Shown piece by piece: positions 24,769 through 34,667 of a stretch of DNA of 64,000 nucleotides (within the stretch, counting starts at the first letter, position 1; the number at the start of each line of letters is the position of its first letter). This stretch comes from DASZQY01 sp963843565 (lineage in GTDB: Bacteria > Pseudomonadota > Alphaproteobacteria > Rhizobiales > Kaistiaceae), in assembly GCA_963843565.1 (NCBI GenBank), contig CAWJKY010000001.1, positions 124,001 through 188,000 of the forward strand. The letters run 5' to 3'. The notes beneath the pieces were generated by a model that did not search any database, was not told the origin of the DNA, and saw nothing but the letters and a program-made list of their open reading frames with translations. A program made the position numbers and the translations under genes.

Positions 24769-26409
24769 TCAGACTCCCAGCGCAGCCTCCACGCGGCGGT
24801 CGTGGCCGTAGATGTCGGGCCGCGTCTGGAGCGCCCCGTTTTCGTCCACCCAAGCGGTGAAATACGTGATGTGGACCGGGATCTTATGGGTCAGCGAGAC
24901 CTGGGTTTCCTTGCCCCCGACCAGCTTCTTCAGCCTGGAAACGGTCACGTTGGGGTCGTCCTTGAGCAGGACTGCGGCAAATTCCCACGGGTTCTGGACG
25001 CGCATGCAACCGTGGCTCAACGCCCGGTAGTCGCGCGCGAACAGGGACTTGGAAGGCGTGTCGTGCAGGTAGACCGCATAGGGGTTCGGGAACAGGAACT
25101 TGATCGACCCAAGCGCGTTGCGCTCGCCCGGGGGCTGCTTGATCTGGATGCGGCGCATGTCGACGCTCGACCAGTCGACGGTCGTCGGGTCGACGGCGCG
25201 GAAGCGGCCGCCGACGTTGGCGAAGACCTGATAGCCGCTGAGCGCCGCCGGGTTGGAGAGCAGCTTGGGCAGCATCTCCTTGGTGGCGATCGACAGGGGC
25301 ACGTTCCAGGTCGGGTTGACGTCGACGGTCTCGATCTCGTCGGAGAAGATCGGCGTCTGCTTGGTGGTCTGCCCGTCGACGATGCGGGTCGTGTAGATCA
25401 CGTTCCCGTCCTGGTAGATGTCGAGATTGAAGTTCGGCACGTTGACGCGCACGTAGAACTTGCCGAGGTCCTCGGGCATCCAGCGCCAGCGCTCCATGTT
25501 GGCGAGGATCGTGCCGATGTGGTCGTCGGAGGCTGCGTTCAGCGCCTTCAGCGTGTTGTTGCCGACGATGCCGTCGGGCTTCAGGCCGGCGTTCTCCTGA
25601 AACGCCTTGACCGCGACGTCGACGTCGGCGTCGAAGACGGCCGGATCGGCGGCCGCGGCGACGACGCCGAGGCGGGTACGCAGGATTTCGACCCGCGAGT
25701 CGCTGACGCCGAGCTTGAGCACCTTGCCGGGCGGCACCACCGGCGGCAGGTCCTTGTTGTTGGCGCGCAGTTCGGCGAGCTTGGCGCGCAGCGCCAGGAA
25801 CTCGGGATGGGTCGGATTGTAGCTGTCGAGCACGGCCGCCGGGTCGCCGGCGCTGGCCAGGGTGCGCAGCACCTCGACCGGATCGAGCAGGTGCGGCTTG
25901 TAGTCGAAATTCTCGCTGACCGAGCCTGGATCGAGGCGGCCGGAGTGGGCCTCGCGCGCGAAGCGCACGATTGCCATCGACAGCATCACCTCGTCTTCGG
26001 CGGCGACCTTGCCGTCGAGCGAATACGCGGTGATCGCGGGCGTCACGAAGTCGGCCGGGTCGAGCCCGTCGATGTCGGCCTGGCGGATGCGGGCGATGAT
26101 CTTCTGGGCCTGCGCGGTCAGGTGGCCGCCGGCCGTCCACGTCGGCAGGTAGCCCTGCTCGGCGTAGTACTCGGCGACGCCGGCCGAATCGCGCTTGTCG
26201 AGGAAGGAGCCGTCCTGTCCGGCGTTCGCCAGCAGCCCCTGCAGCGCGGCCGTGGCCGGGTCGACGACGCTGTCGTAGACCGGATAGGTGAGCGAGACGG
26301 GGACCGGCTCAGGCGCCGGCTTGGACTTGGCCAGCGCCGGCAGGGCGCTCCCGGCCAAAACCAATGCGCTGCCCACGGCGAACGCCGCTACGAGTCTCGG
26401 ACCGTTCAT
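24769..26409 (-). CDS. L,D-transpeptidase (YcbB/LdtD type) with peptidoglycan-binding domain
   Basis: A 546-residue periplasmic enzyme that makes 3-3 cross-links in peptidoglycan or attaches proteins to it. It has a signal peptide (MNGPRLVAAFAVGSALVLAGSALPALA), an N-terminal scaffold region (EYYAEQGYLPTWTAGGHLT), a PG_binding_1-type helical domain (AVKAFQENAGLKPDGIVGNNTLKALN) and a YkuD catalytic domain. The active-site motif is HDTPSKSLF...LSHGCMRVQNP, with nucleophile Cys468. The start at 26409 is chosen for the signal peptide. Length and domain order fit the YcbB group. Confidence 0.92.
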   Translation of the reverse strand: MNGPRLVAAFAVGSALVLAGSALPALAKSKPAPEPVPVSLTYPVYDSVVDPATAALQGLLANAGQDGSFLDKRDSAGVAEYYAEQGYLPTWTAGGHLTAQAQKIIARIRQADIDGLDPADFVTPAITAYSLDGKVAAEDEVMLSMAIVRFAREAHSGRLDPGSVSENFDYKPHLLDPVEVLRTLASAGDPAAVLDSYNPTHPEFLALRAKLAELRANNKDLPPVVPPGKVLKLGVSDSRVEILRTRLGVVAAAADPAVFDADVDVAVKAFQENAGLKPDGIVGNNTLKALNAASDDHIGTILANMERWRWMPEDLGKFYVRVNVPNFNLDIYQDGNVIYTTRIVDGQTTKQTPIFSDEIETVDVNPTWNVPLSIATKEMLPKLLSNPAALSGYQVFANVGGRFRAVDPTTVDWSSVDMRRIQIKQPPGERNALGSIKFLFPNPYAVYLHDTPSKSLFARDYRALSHGCMRVQNPWEFAAVLLKDDPNVTVSRLKKLVGGKETQVSLTHKIPVHITYFTAWVDENGALQTRPDIYGHDRRVEAALGV

Positions 26410-26517
26410 GGAAAAAGCCTCTCCGCGCCGAAAATAGGGGTGACCCAGTAAGGCAAATGGGGGCAAATTTCTTTCGGTTTCAACAACTCACGGCCCCGAT
26501 CAAGCCGAATTTACCGG

Positions 26518-28017
<1,500 letters not shown>

Positions 28018-28076
28018 CGGCGTCCTTGCGCTCGTCCTGTCCCGTTGCGGAACAATCGGCGCGATGATCGGGACGC

Positions 28077-28099
28077 CCGGTTAAGCGGTGCTTAACCGG
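28077..28099. promoter_or_regulatory. Perfect inverted repeat containing a CtrA-type box
   Basis: CCGGTTAAGC (28077-28086) and GCTTAACCGG (28090-28099) form a perfect 10-bp inverted repeat around GGT. Within it TTAA-GCGGTGC-TTAA (28081-28095) matches the CtrA consensus TTAA-N7-TTAA. It sits 60 bases upstream of the TacA-like gene and also faces pepF. Confidence 0.6.
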
Positions 28100-28335
28100 T
28101 GGGGCGATCTTCCCCAACTTGGTTCAGATGGTTTCCGCTTGTTGCATCGATGCCGCGGAGCGGACTCGCATTCGGTGCGACGGCCGCCCCCGGATCGGGG
28201 CCGGTCGCGCCGTTGTCCCCAGATATTCCCGCTTGCCTGCGGCCGGTTGGCGGGCAGGGGCACGCAGGGCTTGCCCCCGGACCCGCCGTCGCCCTAATTC
28301 GGGCCCAGATGCCGTGCCAAGCCTTGGATGCACCC

Positions 28336-30192
28336 ATGACCGACACGACCCCCTCCGATGCCGCCCCCGCCGGCAACACCGCGGCCGCCGCCGATCCGTT
28401 CGAGGACGAGCTGGGTGAGCTGCCGGAATGGAACCTCGACGATCTCTACGTCGGGATCAGCGACCCGGCGCTGAAGCGCGACCTTGCCGCGATCGACCGG
28501 CGCGCCGCCGCCTTCGAGGAAAAGTACAAGGGCAAGATCGTGGCGCTCGCCACCGGACCGACCGGCGGCGACCGGCTCGCCGACGCCATCATCGACTACG
28601 AGCGTCTCGACGAACTGATCGGCCGCGTCGCCTCCTTCGCCGGACTGGTCCATGCCGGCGACACATCCGATCCGGTGCGCGGCAAGTTCTACGGCGACGT
28701 CCAGGAAAAGCTGACCGCCGCTTCCTCGCATCTCCTGTTCTTCACGCTGGAGATCAACCGCATCGACGACTACGGGCTGGAGACGGCGCTGAAGGCGAAG
28801 GCGCTTGCCCATTACAAGCCGTGGCTCGACGACGTGCGCGCCGAGAAGCCCTATCAGCTCGAGGACCGGGTCGAACTGCTCTTCCACGAGAAGACGGTGC
28901 CCGGCTATTCCGCCTGGAACCGCCTGTTCGACGAGACCATGTCGTCGCTGCGCTTCGACGTGGAAGGCGAGGAGCTGGCCATCGAGCCGACCCTCAACCT
29001 CCTTCAGGATCGCGTCGAGTCGGTGCGCAAGGCGGGGGCGGAGGCGCTCGCCGTCACCTTCAGGAAGAACATCCGCCTGTTCACCCACATCACCAACACG
29101 CTCGCCAAGGACAAGGAAATCTCTGACCGCTGGCGCGGCTTCAAGGACGTCGCCGCCGCCCGCCATCTCGCCAACCGGGTCGAGCCGGAGGTGGTCGATG
29201 CATTGGTGGCCGCGGTCCGCGAGGCCTATCCGCGCCTGTCGCACCGCTATTACAAGCTCAAGGCGAAGTGGTTCGGGCGCGAATTCCTGAATCACTGGGA
29301 CCGTAACGCGCCGCTTCCCGACGGGCCCGCCGAGGTCATTCCGTTTGCCGAGGCGCGCGCCACGGTGCTTGGCGCCTACGCGCTGTTCTCGCCGGACATG
29401 GCGACGATCGCGCGGCGCTTCTTCGACGAGCGCTGGATCGACGCGCCGGTGCGGCCGGGCAAGGCGCCGGGCGCCTTCGCGCATCCGACCGTGCCGTCGG
29501 TGCACCCCTACGTGCTGCTCAACTATCAGGGCAAGGTGCGCGATGTGATGACGCTCGCCCACGAGCTCGGCCACGGCGTCCATCAGGTGCTCGCCGGCCC
29601 GCAAGGTCCGCTGATGGCGCAAACGCCGCTGACGCTGGCGGAGACGGCGAGCGTGTTCGGCGAGATGCTGACCTTCCGCGCGGTGCTCTCGGAAACCATC
29701 GATCCGAAGAAGCGCAAGGCGCTGATCGCCGCCAAGGTCGAGGACATGATCAACACGGTCGTGCGCCAGATCGCCTTCTACACGTTCGAGCGCAACGTCC
29801 ACGAGGCGCGCCGCGACGGCGAGCTGACCTCGGAGCAGATCGGCGAAATCTGGATGGCGGTGCAGAGCGAGAGCCTCGGTCCGTCGGTCAAGCTCGGCGC
29901 CGGCTACGAGGTGTTCTGGACCTACATCCCGCACTTCATCCATTCGCCGTTCTACGTCTACGCTTATGCGTTCGGCGATTGCCTGGTGAACTCGCTCTAC
30001 GCCGTCTACGAGGAGGCGGAAGAGGGCTTCCAGCAGAAGTACTTCGACATGCTCAAGGCCGGCGGCTCGAAGCACCACAAGGAGCTGCTGGCGCCCTTCG
30101 GCCTCGATGCCTCCGACCCCGGCTTCTGGAACAAGGGCCTCGGCGTCATCGACCGGCTGATCGGCGAGCTGGAGGAGATGGAAAAGCGCTAG
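28336..30192 (+). CDS. pepF: M3-family oligoendopeptidase F
   Basis: A 618-residue cytoplasmic zinc metallopeptidase that degrades short peptides. The zinc site is HELGH (His409, Glu410, His413) inside TLAHELGHGVHQVL, with the third ligand expected in TASVFGEMLTF. The N-terminal half is helical, with WNLDDLY typical of PepF. The ATG at 28336 starts an Ala/Pro-rich leader of about 30 residues before homology; the longer frame from 28099 crosses low-similarity sequence and the regulatory region. It is a single gene. Confidence 0.93.
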   Translation: MTDTTPSDAAPAGNTAAAADPFEDELGELPEWNLDDLYVGISDPALKRDLAAIDRRAAAFEEKYKGKIVALATGPTGGDRLADAIIDYERLDELIGRVASFAGLVHAGDTSDPVRGKFYGDVQEKLTAASSHLLFFTLEINRIDDYGLETALKAKALAHYKPWLDDVRAEKPYQLEDRVELLFHEKTVPGYSAWNRLFDETMSSLRFDVEGEELAIEPTLNLLQDRVESVRKAGAEALAVTFRKNIRLFTHITNTLAKDKEISDRWRGFKDVAAARHLANRVEPEVVDALVAAVREAYPRLSHRYYKLKAKWFGREFLNHWDRNAPLPDGPAEVIPFAEARATVLGAYALFSPDMATIARRFFDERWIDAPVRPGKAPGAFAHPTVPSVHPYVLLNYQGKVRDVMTLAHELGHGVHQVLAGPQGPLMAQTPLTLAETASVFGEMLTFRAVLSETIDPKKRKALIAAKVEDMINTVVRQIAFYTFERNVHEARRDGELTSEQIGEIWMAVQSESLGPSVKLGAGYEVFWTYIPHFIHSPFYVYAYAFGDCLVNSLYAVYEEAEEGFQQKYFDMLKAGGSKHHKELLAPFGLDASDPGFWNKGLGVIDRLIGELEEMEKR

Positions 30193-30250
30193 CGGCGGGG
30201 CCTCCGGCTCCCTACATCCCGGTCGTCATTGTCCGGGGCTTCGAAAAGCC

Positions 30251-30421
30251 ATGCCGCTGATCTTCTTCATCCTGCTGGTCCTGCTGATCGCCCAGATCGG
30301 CTTCTGGCACACACTCGCCGCCATCGTCGGCGCGGTGGTCATGTTCGTCATCCTGATCCCGCTGCTCATCGTCGTATCGGTGCTCGGCGGCATCCTGCTT
30401 CTTGCGACCTTCGCCCGCTGA
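30251..30421 (+). CDS. Small hydrophobic membrane protein
   Basis: A 56-residue ORF (MPLIFFILLVLLIAQIGFWHTLAAIVG...) that is almost entirely hydrophobic and predicts two transmembrane helices. Similar tiny membrane proteins are widespread in this order. It follows pepF by 58 bases on the same strand and ends just before the toxin-antitoxin operator. No Shine-Dalgarno sequence is strong, and the family is unrecognised. Confidence 0.6.
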   Translation: MPLIFFILLVLLIAQIGFWHTLAAIVGAVVMFVILIPLLIVVSVLGGILLLATFAR

Positions 30422-30431
30422 CGGCCCGTTT

Positions 30432-30465
30432 TACATTCCGTACAACGTCTGTTATACGGAATGTA
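30432..30465. promoter_or_regulatory. Inverted-repeat operator of the toxin-antitoxin operon
   Basis: TACATTCCGTA (30432-30442) and TACGGAATGTA (30455-30465) are perfect inverted repeats separated by 12 bases. They cover a plausible promoter (TTACAT at 30431, TATACG at 30453) just upstream of the antitoxin start. Autorepression by the AbrB-type antitoxin is the likely role. Confidence 0.75.
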
Positions 30466-30486
30466 GAACATGCCTTGGAGCGCGCG

Positions 30487-30744
30487 ATGAACGAAATCAC
30501 CGAAGCCGAGATTGCCGGAACGGTCGTGCAGGTTCGCAAGATCGGCAACTCGACCGGCATCATCTTGCCTAAGGAACTTCTGGCCCGGCTGAAGCTCAAG
30601 GCGGGCGACAAGCTCCATGTTGTCGAGCAAACCGAGCGGGGGCTGAAACTCAGCCCCTACGATCCGACCCACGCCAAGGGCATGGAAATCGCGCGACGCG
30701 CCTTCCGGAAGTACGCCGATACGTTCAAGGCGCTGGCCAAGTGA
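30487..30744 (+). CDS. AbrB/MazE-type antitoxin
   Basis: An 85-residue protein with a swapped-hairpin AbrB fold: VVQVRKIGNSTGIILPKELLARLKLKAGDKLHVVEQTERGLKLSPYD. Such antitoxins bind their own operator through this domain and neutralise the toxin with the C-terminal tail (MEIARRAFRKYADTFKALAK). The ATG at 30487 is the first in frame after the operator. Its stop overlaps the start of the doc gene by four bases (GTGA at 30741-30744), a standard toxin-antitoxin layout. Confidence 0.88.
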   Translation: MNEITEAEIAGTVVQVRKIGNSTGIILPKELLARLKLKAGDKLHVVEQTERGLKLSPYDPTHAKGMEIARRAFRKYADTFKALAK

Positions 30745-31127
30745 ACGAGCCGGTCTGGCTCGATCTCGACCTCGCTCTGGATGTTCACGCCGAACAGCTG
30801 GCCCTGTTCGGCGGCGCCGACGGGGTGCGGGACCAGGGGCTGCTGGAATCGGCCCTGGCGCGGCCCAGAAACAAGTATGCGTACGGTGCGGAGGATCTCG
30901 CCGAACTGGCGGGGGCCCATGCCTTTGGCCTCGCCAAGAACCATCCGTTCGTGGACGGCAACAAGCGTGTGGCCTTTGCCGCGATCATCGTCTTCCTGGG
31001 GCTGAACGGGGTGGATTTCGACGTTCCACCGGCGTCCGCGACAGCGATGATCCTTGACCTCGCCGCGGGCGTGGTCTCCGAGGAGGGGCTCACCCGTTGG
31101 ATCCGGGACAATCTGCCCAAAAGCTGA
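30741..31127 (+). CDS. doc: Doc toxin (Fic-fold death-on-curing family)
   Basis: A 128-residue Fic-like toxin. The catalytic motif HPFVDGNKR spans residues 68-76 and fits HxFx(D/N)(A/G)NKR; in the Doc family this motif phosphorylates EF-Tu and halts translation. The upstream helix GVRDQGLLESALARPRNKYAYG is typical of Doc. It starts with GTG at 30741 inside the antitoxin stop. All key residues are present, so the module appears functional. It is a chromosomal module with no nearby plasmid or phage genes. Confidence 0.9.
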   Translation: MNEPVWLDLDLALDVHAEQLALFGGADGVRDQGLLESALARPRNKYAYGAEDLAELAGAHAFGLAKNHPFVDGNKRVAFAAIIVFLGLNGVDFDVPPASATAMILDLAAGVVSEEGLTRWIRDNLPKS

Positions 31128-31224
31128 GCGAGCCCCGCGACGCTGTGACGAGATTCCGGTCGTTGCCCACGGTGCGCGTTTTGCTATAAAGCCGGCGACT
31201 TTCTCACGGTGAGGGAAATCCGGC

Positions 31225-31389
31225 ATGGCCGCCGCGCACGCTCAGCAGACCGTCGAACTCAATTCCACCGCTCCCTTCGACGATTTCGACTCCCATCGCT
31301 GGATGTACCTGCGCTTCCTGCGCATCGTGAAATACTGCGTTATTGCGATCGTCATCCTGCTTGTTCTGATGGCGATCTTCCTCACCTGA
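31225..31389 (+). CDS. aa3-type cytochrome oxidase subunit IV-like small membrane protein
   Basis: A 54-residue protein: a polar N-terminus (HAQQTVELNSTAPFDDFDSHRWMYLRF), then one transmembrane helix (VKYCVIAIVILLVLMAIFL). This layout matches the small bacterial aa3-type oxidase subunit IV family, which in rhizobia is often encoded just before the transhydrogenase genes as here. The ATG at 31225 follows GAGGGAAAT. It is short, so the assignment rests on layout and neighbours. Confidence 0.6.
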   Translation: MAAAHAQQTVELNSTAPFDDFDSHRWMYLRFLRIVKYCVIAIVILLVLMAIFLT

Positions 31390-31435
31390 CCACGCCGCAC
31401 TCCCAAGGCGGTTCTGTCGACCAGAGGACGTCTCG

Positions 31436-32575
31436 ATGAAAATTGCCGTGCCGGCGGAAGCCGTCGACGAGACACGGGTCGCCGCGACTCCCGAAACCGT
31501 CAAGAAGTTCAAGGCGCTGGGCGCCGATTTCGTCGTTCAGGCCGGCGCCGGCGCCCGCTCGCGCATCCTCGACGACGACTACGCGGCCGCCGGGGCGAGC
31601 ATCGCCGCGGACGCGGCGTCAACCGTCAAGGACGCCGACGTGATCCTCAAGGTGCGCCGGCCGACGTCGAGCGAGCTTGCCACCTACAAGCGCGGCGCCC
31701 TCGTCGTTGCCATCATGGATCCCTACGGCCACGAGACCGACATCAAGCAGATGGCCGAGGCCGGCGTTTCGGCGTTCGCCATGGAACTGATGCCGCGCAT
31801 CACGCGCGCCCAGTCGATGGACGTCCTGTCGAGCCAGGCAAACCTCGCCGGCTATCAGGCGGTCATCGACGCGGCGGTCCAGTACGACCGCGCTCTGCCG
31901 ATGATGATGACCGCCGCCGGCACGGTGCCGGCCGCCCGCGTCTTCGTCATGGGCGTCGGCGTCGCTGGCCTGCAGGCGATCGCCACCGCCCGCCGGCTGG
32001 GTGCGGTGGTCAGCGCCACCGACGTGCGCCCCGCCACCAAGGAGCAGGTGGAGAGCCTCGGCGCCAAGTTCATCGCCGTCGAGGACGAGGAATTCAAGAA
32101 CGCCCAGACCGCCGCCGGCTACGCCAAGGAAATGTCCAAGGAGTACCAGGCCAAGCAGGCCGAGCTGACCGCCGAGCACATCAAGAAGCAGGACATCGTC
32201 ATCACCACCGCGCTGATCCCGGGGCGCCCGGCGCCGCGTCTGATCTCGGCGGAAATGGTCGCCTCCATGCGGCCGGGTTCGGTGATCGTCGATCTCGCGG
32301 TCGAGCGCGGCGGCAACGTCGAAGGCGCCAAGGCGGGCGAGGTGACGACCGTCCGCGACGTCAGGATCGTCGGCTATCTCAATGTCGCCGGCCGCATCGC
32401 GGCGAGCGCCTCGGCACTTTATTCCCGCAACCTCTACGCTTTCGTCGAAACGCTGATCAGCAAGGAAACGAAGGCGCTGGCCGTCAATCCGGACGACGAA
32501 CTGGTCAAGGCGACCTGCCTCACCCGGGACGGGCAGGTCATTCACCCGTCGTTCTCCGGGGAAGGGAAATCCTAG
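31436..32575 (+). CDS. pntAA: NAD(P) transhydrogenase subunit alpha part 1
   Basis: A 379-residue cytoplasmic NAD(H)-binding domain I of proton-translocating transhydrogenase, which uses the proton gradient to reduce NADP+ with NADH. Recognisable segments are the N-terminal MKIAVPAEAVDETRVAATPETV, SSQANLAGYQAVIDAA, the Rossmann motif VMGVGVAGLQAIATARRLGA and DIVITTALIPGRPAPRLI. In this group the alpha chain is split, with part 2 beginning directly after its stop at 32576. It is the first core gene of pntAA-pntAB-pntB. Confidence 0.95.
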   Translation: MKIAVPAEAVDETRVAATPETVKKFKALGADFVVQAGAGARSRILDDDYAAAGASIAADAASTVKDADVILKVRRPTSSELATYKRGALVVAIMDPYGHETDIKQMAEAGVSAFAMELMPRITRAQSMDVLSSQANLAGYQAVIDAAVQYDRALPMMMTAAGTVPAARVFVMGVGVAGLQAIATARRLGAVVSATDVRPATKEQVESLGAKFIAVEDEEFKNAQTAAGYAKEMSKEYQAKQAELTAEHIKKQDIVITTALIPGRPAPRLISAEMVASMRPGSVIVDLAVERGGNVEGAKAGEVTTVRDVRIVGYLNVAGRIAASASALYSRNLYAFVETLISKETKALAVNPDDELVKATCLTRDGQVIHPSFSGEGKS

Positions 32576-33067
32576 ATGAGCGAGCTCACACCCGACCAGG
32601 CCGCCGCAGCGGCCCGCGCCGCCGCCGAAACCGCGCAGCAGGCCGCCAACGCGGCGCTCGATGCGGCGACCGCCGCCCAGACCTACGCCGATCAGGTCGC
32701 CAACGCCGCCGGTGCCGCCGCCTCGGCCGCCACCGGGGGCGCCATCGATCCGTTCGTCTTCCGCCTCGCCATCTTCGTGCTGGCGATCTTCGTCGGCTAC
32801 TACGTAGTGTGGTCGGTGACGCCGGCGCTGCACACCCCGCTGATGTCGGTCACCAACGCCATCTCGTCGGTGATCGTGGTCGGCGCGCTGCTCGCCGTCT
32901 CCATCAATATCGGCGATGCGGCGGCCGGTGCCGGCCACTGGTGGGCGCGGGGCTTCGGCTTCGTGGCGCTGATGCTCGTGTCGGTCAACATCTTCGGCGG
33001 CTTCATGGTCACCCAGCGCATGCTGGCGATGTACAAGAAGAAGACGCCGGCAGGGAAGGCGGGCTGA
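32576..33067 (+). CDS. pntAB: NAD(P) transhydrogenase subunit alpha part 2
   Basis: A 163-residue membrane subunit with an unusually long Ala-rich N-terminal coiled extension of about 55 residues (QAAAAARAAAETAQQAANAAL) before the conserved membrane part: FVFRLAIFVLAIFVGYYVVWSVTPALHTPLMSVTNAISSVIVVGAL and three further hydrophobic stretches. It forms part of the proton channel with PntB. The start abuts the pntAA stop. Four bases after its own stop, the first copy of the 26-bp pntB start duplication begins. Confidence 0.93.
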   Translation: MSELTPDQAAAAARAAAETAQQAANAALDAATAAQTYADQVANAAGAAASAATGGAIDPFVFRLAIFVLAIFVGYYVVWSVTPALHTPLMSVTNAISSVIVVGALLAVSINIGDAAAGAGHWWARGFGFVALMLVSVNIFGGFMVTQRMLAMYKKKTPAGKAG

Positions 33068-33068
33068 A

Positions 33069-33279
33069 CCGATGATCAACGCCAACCTCGCCGCCTTGCA
33101 GTTTCTCCCTCCCCTGAAAGGGGAGGGTCGGATGACCGCAGGTCATCCGGGGAGGGGTCCCGTCCCCTCGATGACCCCCACCCGGCGCCTCCGGCCCAAG
33201 GCCGGCGCCGCCGACCTCCCCCTTCCAGGGGGAGGAGAAAGAGCGCGGTTCGTCCGATGATCAACGCCAACCTCGCCGC
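33069..33279 (+). repeat. REP-type element flanked by a 26-bp direct duplication at the pntB start
   Basis: Positions 33069-33094 and 33254-33279 are identical over 26 bp and both contain the pntB ribosome entry and first seven codons. Between them lies about 159 bp of stacked hairpins: CTCCCTCCCC/GGGGAGGG, GGATGACC/GGTCATCC, GGCGCC with GGCC/GGCC, and CCTCCCCC/GGGGGAGG. The first copy opens a 62-codon frame (33072-33260) that starts with the same MINANLAA as PntB and stops within the real pntB ATG (ATGA overlap), so translational coupling is preserved. This looks like insertion of a mobile palindromic element with target duplication. Confidence 0.8.
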
Positions 33280-34654
33280 GGTTCTCTATCTGGTCGCCGG
33301 TGTTCTGTTCATCCTGGCGCTCCGCGGACTGTCGAACCCGGAAAGCTCCCGCCAGGGCAACTACTTCGGCATCGCCGGCATGGCGATCGCCGTGCTCACG
33401 ACGCTCGCCATCGCGGCGCCCGGATGGGGCGCCCTCGGCCTGATCGTGCTGGCCGTGGCGATCGGCGGCGGCGTCGGCGCGTTCATCGCGCGGCAGATCG
33501 CCATGACCGCCATGCCGCAGCTGGTCGCGGCCTTCCACTCGCTGGTCGGTCTTGCCGCCGTGCTGGTTGCGGCCGGCGCGCTCTACGCCCCGGAAGCCTT
33601 CGGCATCTCGGACGGTGCCGGCGGCATCCACCGCGCCAGCCTCATCGAGATGTCGCTTGGCGTCGCCATCGGCGCGCTCACCTTCACCGGCTCGATCATC
33701 GCCTTCCTGAAGCTCGACGGGCGCATGTCGGGGGCGCCGATCCTGCTGCCCAGCCGCCATGCCATCAACATCGGCCTTGGCGTCGCGCTGCTGGCGCTGA
33801 TCGTGATCTTCTTCTTCTCCGAGGCGCCGATCGCCTTCTGGGTGATCGTGGCGGTGTCGCTGCTCCTCGGCGTCCTGATGATCGTGCCGATCGGCGGCGC
33901 CGACATGCCGGTCGTCATCTCGATGCTCAACTCCTATTCGGGGTGGGCGGCGGCCGGCATCGGGTTCACGCTGGGCAACACGGCGCTGATCATCACCGGC
34001 GCGCTGGTCGGCTCGTCGGGCGCCATCCTGTCCTACATCATGTGCAAGGGGATGAACCGGTCCTTCATCTCGGTCATCCTCGGCGGCTTCGGCGGCGAGA
34101 CCGCCGCGGCCGGCGACGGCGGCCCGCAGAAGCCGGTCAAGCTCGGCTCGGCCGAGGACGCCGCCTACATCATGAAGAACGCCCAGAAGGTCATCATCGT
34201 GCCGGGCTACGGCATGGCCGTGGCGCAGGCGCAGCATGCGCTGCGCGAGATGGCGGACAAGCTCAAGGCAGAAGGCGTCGAGGTGAAGTACGCCATCCAT
34301 CCGGTCGCCGGCCGCATGCCCGGCCACATGAACGTGCTCCTCGCCGAGGCGAACGTCCCCTACGACGAGGTCTTCGAGCTCGAGGACATCAATAGCGAGT
34401 TCCCGCAGGCCGATGTCGCCTACGTCATCGGCGCCAACGACGTCACCAACCCGTCGGCCGAGGACGATCCGACTTCGCCGATCTACGGCATGCCGGTGCT
34501 GCAGGTGTGGAAGGCGGGGACGGTGATGTTCGTCAAGCGGTCGCTGGCGTCCGGCTACGCCGGCATCGACAACCCGCTCTTCTACCGCGACAACACCATG
34601 ATGCTCCTCGGCGACGCCAAGAAGATGACCGAAGGCATCGTCAAGGCGCTGTAA
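33257..34654 (+). CDS. pntB: NAD(P) transhydrogenase subunit beta
   Basis: A 465-residue subunit with about nine N-terminal membrane helices and a C-terminal NADP(H)-binding domain III. Key parts are SRHAINIGLGVALLALIV, the NSYSGWAAAGIGFTLGN segment, VIIVPGYGMAVAQAQHALREM (NADP-binding), HPVAGRMPGHMNVLLAEA and YVIGANDVTNPSAEDDPTSPIYGMPVL. It completes the proton-pumping transhydrogenase. The start at 33257 lies in the second copy of the duplicated start region; the first copy reads into the inserted repeat and cannot make PntB. Confidence 0.95.
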   Translation: MINANLAAVLYLVAGVLFILALRGLSNPESSRQGNYFGIAGMAIAVLTTLAIAAPGWGALGLIVLAVAIGGGVGAFIARQIAMTAMPQLVAAFHSLVGLAAVLVAAGALYAPEAFGISDGAGGIHRASLIEMSLGVAIGALTFTGSIIAFLKLDGRMSGAPILLPSRHAINIGLGVALLALIVIFFFSEAPIAFWVIVAVSLLLGVLMIVPIGGADMPVVISMLNSYSGWAAAGIGFTLGNTALIITGALVGSSGAILSYIMCKGMNRSFISVILGGFGGETAAAGDGGPQKPVKLGSAEDAAYIMKNAQKVIIVPGYGMAVAQAQHALREMADKLKAEGVEVKYAIHPVAGRMPGHMNVLLAEANVPYDEVFELEDINSEFPQADVAYVIGANDVTNPSAEDDPTSPIYGMPVLQVWKAGTVMFVKRSLASGYAGIDNPLFYRDNTMMLLGDAKKMTEGIVKAL

Positions 34655-34667
34655 GCGCGCCTCAATC

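Noticed and set aside
24754..26451. 565-codon rightward frame opposite the L,D-transpeptidase
   Set aside because: It mirrors a gene with an intact YkuD active site; the antisense product has no recognisable fold.
31619..33085. 488-codon leftward frame opposite pntAA and pntAB
   Set aside because: It lies entirely antisense to conserved transhydrogenase genes and is low complexity.
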